Position numbers and translations under genes: made by a program. From an uncultured Brachyspira sp. (lineage in GTDB: Bacteria > Spirochaetota > Brachyspiria > Brachyspirales > Brachyspiraceae), in NCBI RefSeq assembly GCF_949287625.1, contig NZ_CASEGO010000051.1, positions 1-18,414 of the forward strand: DNA of 18,414 nt. Reading direction: 5' to 3'. Each line of letters begins with the position of its first letter. Position 1 is the first letter of the stretch. Below, one piece after another: positions 16,018-18,414 of this stretch. The notes beneath the pieces are model-generated. The model had not been told where the DNA came from, ran no database searches, and saw only the letters and a program-made list of their open reading frames with translations.

Positions 16018-16046
16018 TTGATAAAAGTTATTTTTTTTGTTAATAT
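16018..16046 (+). promoter_or_regulatory. Promoter of fabD
   Basis: TTGATA (16018-16023), a 17-base spacer and TAATAT (16041-16046), with a TG extension at 16038-16039, sit about 65 bases before the fabD start. No FapR-type or other palindromic operator is evident. The remainder of 15920-16017 is AT-rich with no gene. Confidence 0.6.
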
Positions 16047-16095
16047 ACTTTTATATGATTTAGATAATTAAAAATTAATAAAAATATATGCAAAA

Positions 16096-16101
16096 AAGGA
16101 G
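16096..16101 (+). promoter_or_regulatory. Ribosome binding site that decides the fabD start
   Basis: AAGGAG lies ten bases before the ATG at 16112. It falls after the alternative in-frame ATG at 16088, which has no ribosome binding site of its own. The shorter product begins MSNIAFLFPGQGSQ, exactly where FabD proteins begin. Confidence 0.85.
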
Positions 16102-16111
16102 AACAAATAAT

Positions 16112-17026
16112 ATGTCAAATATAGCATTTTTATTTCCAGGTCAAGGTTCGCAGTGTGCAGGTATGGGAAAATCTTTGTATGATAATGTTGCTGAATCTAA
16201 AGCAATATTCGATAAGGCTGCAAATATATTAGATGATGTAGATATTAAATCATTATGTTTTGAAGGTACAGAAGATGACCTTAAAAAAACAGAAAATACT
16301 CAGCCTGCTTTGGTTACAGTAGGTATTGCTGTTTATGAAGCATTAAAAGCAAAAGGAGTTAAAGGTAATTTATTTGCAGGTCATAGCTTGGGAGAAATTA
16401 CTGCTCTTTCTGCTGCGGGTTATATATCATTTGAAGATGCTGTAAAAATAGCAAGAACAAGAGGTCTTCTAATGGCTAAAGCTGGTGCTGATGCTCCTTA
16501 CGGAATGGCTGCAGTACTTGGATTAAATTATGATGATGTTGCTAAATGTATGCCTGAAAATAAAGAGGTTGTTGCGGCTAATTATAATTTAAAAGATCAA
16601 ATAGTTATATCTGGTTTATTAAGTGCAATTGAAGCAGTTACTCCTAAACTTCAGGAGGCTGGTGCTAAAAGAGTATTGCCTTTAAAAGTATCAGGTGCTT
16701 TTCACTCTCCATTTATGAAACCTGCTGCTGACAGCTTAAAAGAGTTTTTAGAAAAAATAGAGTTTCATAAAAATGATAATAAAGTTTTATCTAATGTTAC
16801 TGCTGAAGTTCATAAATTTGATTCTATAAAAGAAAATTTATATAAGCAAATGTTCTCTACTGTTAGATGGTATGAAAGCATGCTTAATATTCAAAAACAA
16901 GGTATTACAAAAGTCTTTGAATGCGGACCTGGTAAAGTATTAGTAGGTATGAGCAAAAAAATCACTCCAGATATTGAATCTGTTTGTGTGTTTGATATAG
17001 ACTCTTTAAATGCTGCTTGTAATTAA
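16112..17026 (+). CDS. fabD: Malonyl-CoA--acyl carrier protein transacylase
   Basis: Transfers malonyl groups from CoA to acyl carrier protein, supplying the extender for type II fatty acid synthesis in the cytoplasm. From the chosen start the protein is 304 residues, close to the usual 305-310. Key features are FPGQGSQ (8-14, oxyanion Gln11), the nucleophile elbow GHSLGE with Ser92, Arg117 in ARTRG, which binds the malonyl carboxylate, GAFHSPFM with catalytic His198, and the C-terminal ECGPGKVLVGM. The ATG at 16088 would add eight unsupported residues (MQKRRTNN), so I reject it. The gene stands alone, not beside fabH, fabG, acpP or fabF, and has its own promoter and terminator. Confidence 0.95.
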   Translation: MSNIAFLFPGQGSQCAGMGKSLYDNVAESKAIFDKAANILDDVDIKSLCFEGTEDDLKKTENTQPALVTVGIAVYEALKAKGVKGNLFAGHSLGEITALSAAGYISFEDAVKIARTRGLLMAKAGADAPYGMAAVLGLNYDDVAKCMPENKEVVAANYNLKDQIVISGLLSAIEAVTPKLQEAGAKRVLPLKVSGAFHSPFMKPAADSLKEFLEKIEFHKNDNKVLSNVTAEVHKFDSIKENLYKQMFSTVRWYESMLNIQKQGITKVFECGPGKVLVGMSKKITPDIESVCVFDIDSLNAACN

Positions 17027-17041
17027 TTTTAATAATAATAT

Positions 17042-17079
17042 AAAGGCAGGATTTATGATTATTTCCTGCCTTTTGTTTT
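17042..17079 (+). terminator. Intrinsic terminator of fabD
   Basis: AAAGGCAGGA (17042-17051) pairs perfectly with TCCTGCCTTT (17064-17073) around a 12-base loop. It is followed by TTTTGTTTT, ending the plus-strand transcript 15 bases after the fabD stop. Confidence 0.87.
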
Positions 17080-17089
17080 GCAGAAATTT

Positions 17090-17132
17090 TTTAAAATAAA
17101 AAGGACATATAAGATTAATTATATGCCCTTTT
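17090..17132 (-). terminator. Intrinsic terminator of ahpC
   Basis: On the minus strand a 14-base-pair stem (17132-17119 with 17112-17099) contains one G-U pair and is followed by a T-rich run. In plus-strand RNA the same position is an A-C mismatch, so the hairpin is better suited to the minus strand and to ahpC, whose stop is 41 bases upstream. Confidence 0.8.
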
Positions 17133-17173
17133 ATTTTATACTATATTTAAATTAATATTATTATATTAAAAAA

Positions 17174-17737
17174 TTATAGCTTACCAACCAAATCAATACC
17201 AGGTTTTAAAGTTTTAGCACCAGGTTTCCATTTAGCAGGACAAACTTCGCCGCCATGTTCAGCTACATATTGAGCAGCTTGTACTTTACGTAGTAATTCA
17301 TTAGCATCTCTTCCGATTCCCATGTCATGTACTTCATAAGCTTTGATTTGACCTTCTGGATTCACAATGAAACTTCCGCGGAAATTCTGACCAGCTTCAT
17401 CTACATATACTTCAAAGAATCTTCCTAATACTCCAGTAGGATCTCCTAACATTGTGTATTTAAGATTTTTAATTGTTTCAGTAGCATCTGCCCAAGCTTT
17501 ATGTACAAAGTGAGTATCAGCTGATACTGAATATACTTCGCAGTTGATCTTTTTTAAATCTTCATAAACAGTATTTAAATCTGCTAATTCTGTAGGACAT
17601 ACAAATGTAAAGTCAGCAGGATAAAAGAAAAATACACTCCATTTACCTAATACATCTTTTTTTTCAACAGTTTTGAACTCGCCGTTTTGATAGGCTTCTA
17701 CTTTGAAATCTATTAGTTTTTTATTGATTAAACTCAT
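17174..17737 (-). CDS. ahpC: Alkyl hydroperoxide reductase C (2-Cys peroxiredoxin)
   Basis: A thiol peroxidase that reduces hydrogen peroxide and organic peroxides; it protects anaerobes in oxygen-exposed niches. From the chosen start it has 187 residues, the usual AhpC length. The peroxidatic Cys47 is in FTFVCPTE and the resolving Cys166 in EVCPAKWKPG. GDPTGVLGRFF (98-108), the conserved Arg120 in NFRGSF, and the ending LDLVGKL-like IDLVGKL are typical of AhpC. A longer reading from 17776 exists. However, AAGGAA (17750-17745) sits seven bases before the ATG at 17737, and the promoter's expected start (near 17766) lies downstream of 17776, so the shorter form is right. No ahpF follows; the reductase partner must be elsewhere. 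Confidence 0.95.
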   Translation of the reverse strand: MSLINKKLIDFKVEAYQNGEFKTVEKKDVLGKWSVFFFYPADFTFVCPTELADLNTVYEDLKKINCEVYSVSADTHFVHKAWADATETIKNLKYTMLGDPTGVLGRFFEVYVDEAGQNFRGSFIVNPEGQIKAYEVHDMGIGRDANELLRKVQAAQYVAEHGGEVCPAKWKPGAKTLKPGIDLVGKL

Positions 17738-17744
17738 TTTATAA

Positions 17745-17750
17745 TTCCTT
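17745..17750 (-). promoter_or_regulatory. Ribosome binding site that decides the ahpC start
   Basis: AAGGAA on the minus strand, seven bases upstream of the ATG at 17737, supports the 187-residue product beginning MSLINKKLIDF over the 200-residue alternative. Confidence 0.75.
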
Positions 17751-17772
17751 TTACCAATGTTTGTATACTCTA

Positions 17773-17801
17773 ACAATACATTAAATAATAGTTTTTGTCA
17801 A
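17773..17801 (-). promoter_or_regulatory. Promoter of ahpC
   Basis: On the minus strand TTGACA (17801-17796), a 17-base spacer and TATTGT (17778-17773) lie about 36 bases upstream of the ahpC start. I looked for a PerR-type box (TTATAAT-N-ATTATAA) and found no convincing one. Confidence 0.6.
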
Positions 17802-17896
17802 GTAAAAAATAATATAAATTGATAAAAATTACTAAAAAAACAAAATTATTTTGGAATATACATAATAATTTTTAAATATATAGACTTTAAATAAAA

Positions 17897-17925
17897 TTGA
17901 CAAAATAATTCTGCTGTAATAAAAT
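17897..17925 (+). promoter_or_regulatory. Promoter of the yqeK-type gene
   Basis: TTGACA (17897-17902), a 17-base spacer and TAAAAT (17920-17925) form a strong promoter about 36 bases before the ATG at 17962. It points away from the ahpC promoter. The two -35 boxes are about 95 bases apart with AT-rich sequence between. Confidence 0.65.
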
Positions 17926-17961
17926 AATAAAACTAAATAAAAAATAGAGAATAAAAATATT

Positions 17962-18414
17962 ATGAAAGACTTTAATAATCAAGAATTAGAAATACTAAAA
18001 TATATAAACAAATACTTACCTTTTAGAGAAAAGCATATACTTTATACAAGAGAGCTTTCTATAAAAATAGCAGAAAAATATGGGGTTGATACTGATAAGG
18101 CTTCTATTGCTGCACTTTGTCATGATTTGGGAAAAAGATATAAAGACGATGATATGCGTAAAATTATACTTGAAAATGATAATATAGAATATCCAAGCTA
18201 TATAACAGGTGCTTTACTTCATGCAAGAGTTAGTGCTATAATAACAGAAAAAGAATTTAATATAACTGATAAAGAAATTTTAAAAGCTATAGAAAGCCAT
18301 ACAGTAGGACATGGAAATATGAGCATGCTTGAAAAAATAATATATGCTGCTGATTATCTTGAACCTACAAGAAAACTTGAAACAGCTGATAAAATAAGAG
18401 AAAAAATTTTTACG
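17962..18414 (+). CDS. yqeK: YqeK-type HD-domain hydrolase, cut off by the window end
   Basis: The reading frame starts at ATG 17962 and stays open for 151 codons to the last base, so the C-terminus is missing. It has HD-superfamily metal ligands in the YqeK order: H25 in FREKHILYTREL, HD at 54-55 in LCHDLGKRY, H87 in GALLHARV, H113 in IESHTVGHG and D131 in YAADYLEPTR. The SHTVGHGNMSMLEKIIYAADYLEP stretch is characteristic of YqeK. Those proteins are symmetrical Ap4A hydrolases that use iron and clear stress-related dinucleotides in the cytoplasm. YqeK often sits near nadD and rsfS; what follows is outside this window. A weak GAGA at 17947-17950 is the only ribosome-binding candidate. Confidence 0.9.
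   Translation, partial: MKDFNNQELEILKYINKYLPFREKHILYTRELSIKIAEKYGVDTDKASIAALCHDLGKRYKDDDMRKIILENDNIEYPSYITGALLHARVSAIITEKEFNITDKEILKAIESHTVGHGNMSMLEKIIYAADYLEPTRKLETADKIREKIFT

Noticed and set aside
16088..16111. Earlier in-frame ATG for fabD
   Set aside because: It has no ribosome binding site upstream and would add MQKRRTNN. A good AAGGAG precedes the second ATG, where FabD proteins start.
17738..17776. Thirteen-residue N-terminal extension of AhpC
   Set aside because: The ahpC promoter predicts transcription starting inside this stretch, and a good ribosome binding site precedes the internal ATG that gives the standard 187-residue protein.
1..18414. CRISPR array, tRNA, rRNA or insertion sequence
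   Set aside because: I looked for regularly spaced repeats, tRNA-like T-loop sequences, rRNA segments and transposase motifs and found none.

Overview
The window is very AT-rich, with intergenic stretches that are nearly all A and T. It carries ordinary bacterial housekeeping genes, sigma70-type promoters and intrinsic terminators. The gene set (frr-uppS-cdsA, several lipoprotein sugar-binding proteins, MurD, FabD, AhpC, YqeK) and the base composition suggest an anaerobic, low-GC host-associated bacterium. A spirochaete of the genus Brachyspira is my best guess. That is inference from composition and protein style; no database was searched.

Layout. Bases 1-239 hold no gene, only a consensus promoter for frr. 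Bases 240-2414 (+) are frr-uppS-cdsA: ribosome recycling, undecaprenyl-PP synthesis and CDP-diacylglycerol synthesis. Bases 2519-8675 (+) are a carbohydrate ABC importer locus. It has three tandem paralogous lipoprotein solute-binding genes followed by two overlapping permease genes, and no ATPase gene. A strong terminator at 5254-5287 splits it into binding proteins 1+2 and binding protein 3 + permeases. The third binding-protein gene is interrupted by a single in-frame TAG. A bidirectional terminator (8767-8800) separates this locus from a minus-strand block, 15856 to 8820. In transcription order that block is a cation diffusion facilitator, an uncharacterised beta-propeller-like protein, MurD, an ABC-F ATPase, and an amidohydrolase-fold protein that has lost most of its expected metal ligands. 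Bases 16112-17026 (+) are fabD. It converges on ahpC (17737 to 17174, -), with a separate terminator for each. Divergent from ahpC is a yqeK-type HD hydrolase that runs off the window end.

How the genes relate. frr-uppS-cdsA with murD and fabD are envelope, lipid and translation functions. The SBP/permease locus imports a sugar or oligosaccharide whose identity the sequence does not reveal. It presumably borrows a shared MsmK/UgpC-type ATPase encoded elsewhere.

Points most worth attention: the amidohydrolase homologue stripped of its metal site; the amber-interrupted but otherwise intact third binding protein; a short-loop G-quadruplex motif with flanking inverted repeats between the CDF gene and the next gene; and a promoter placed so close to the beta-propeller gene's ATG that its mRNA should be almost or fully leaderless.
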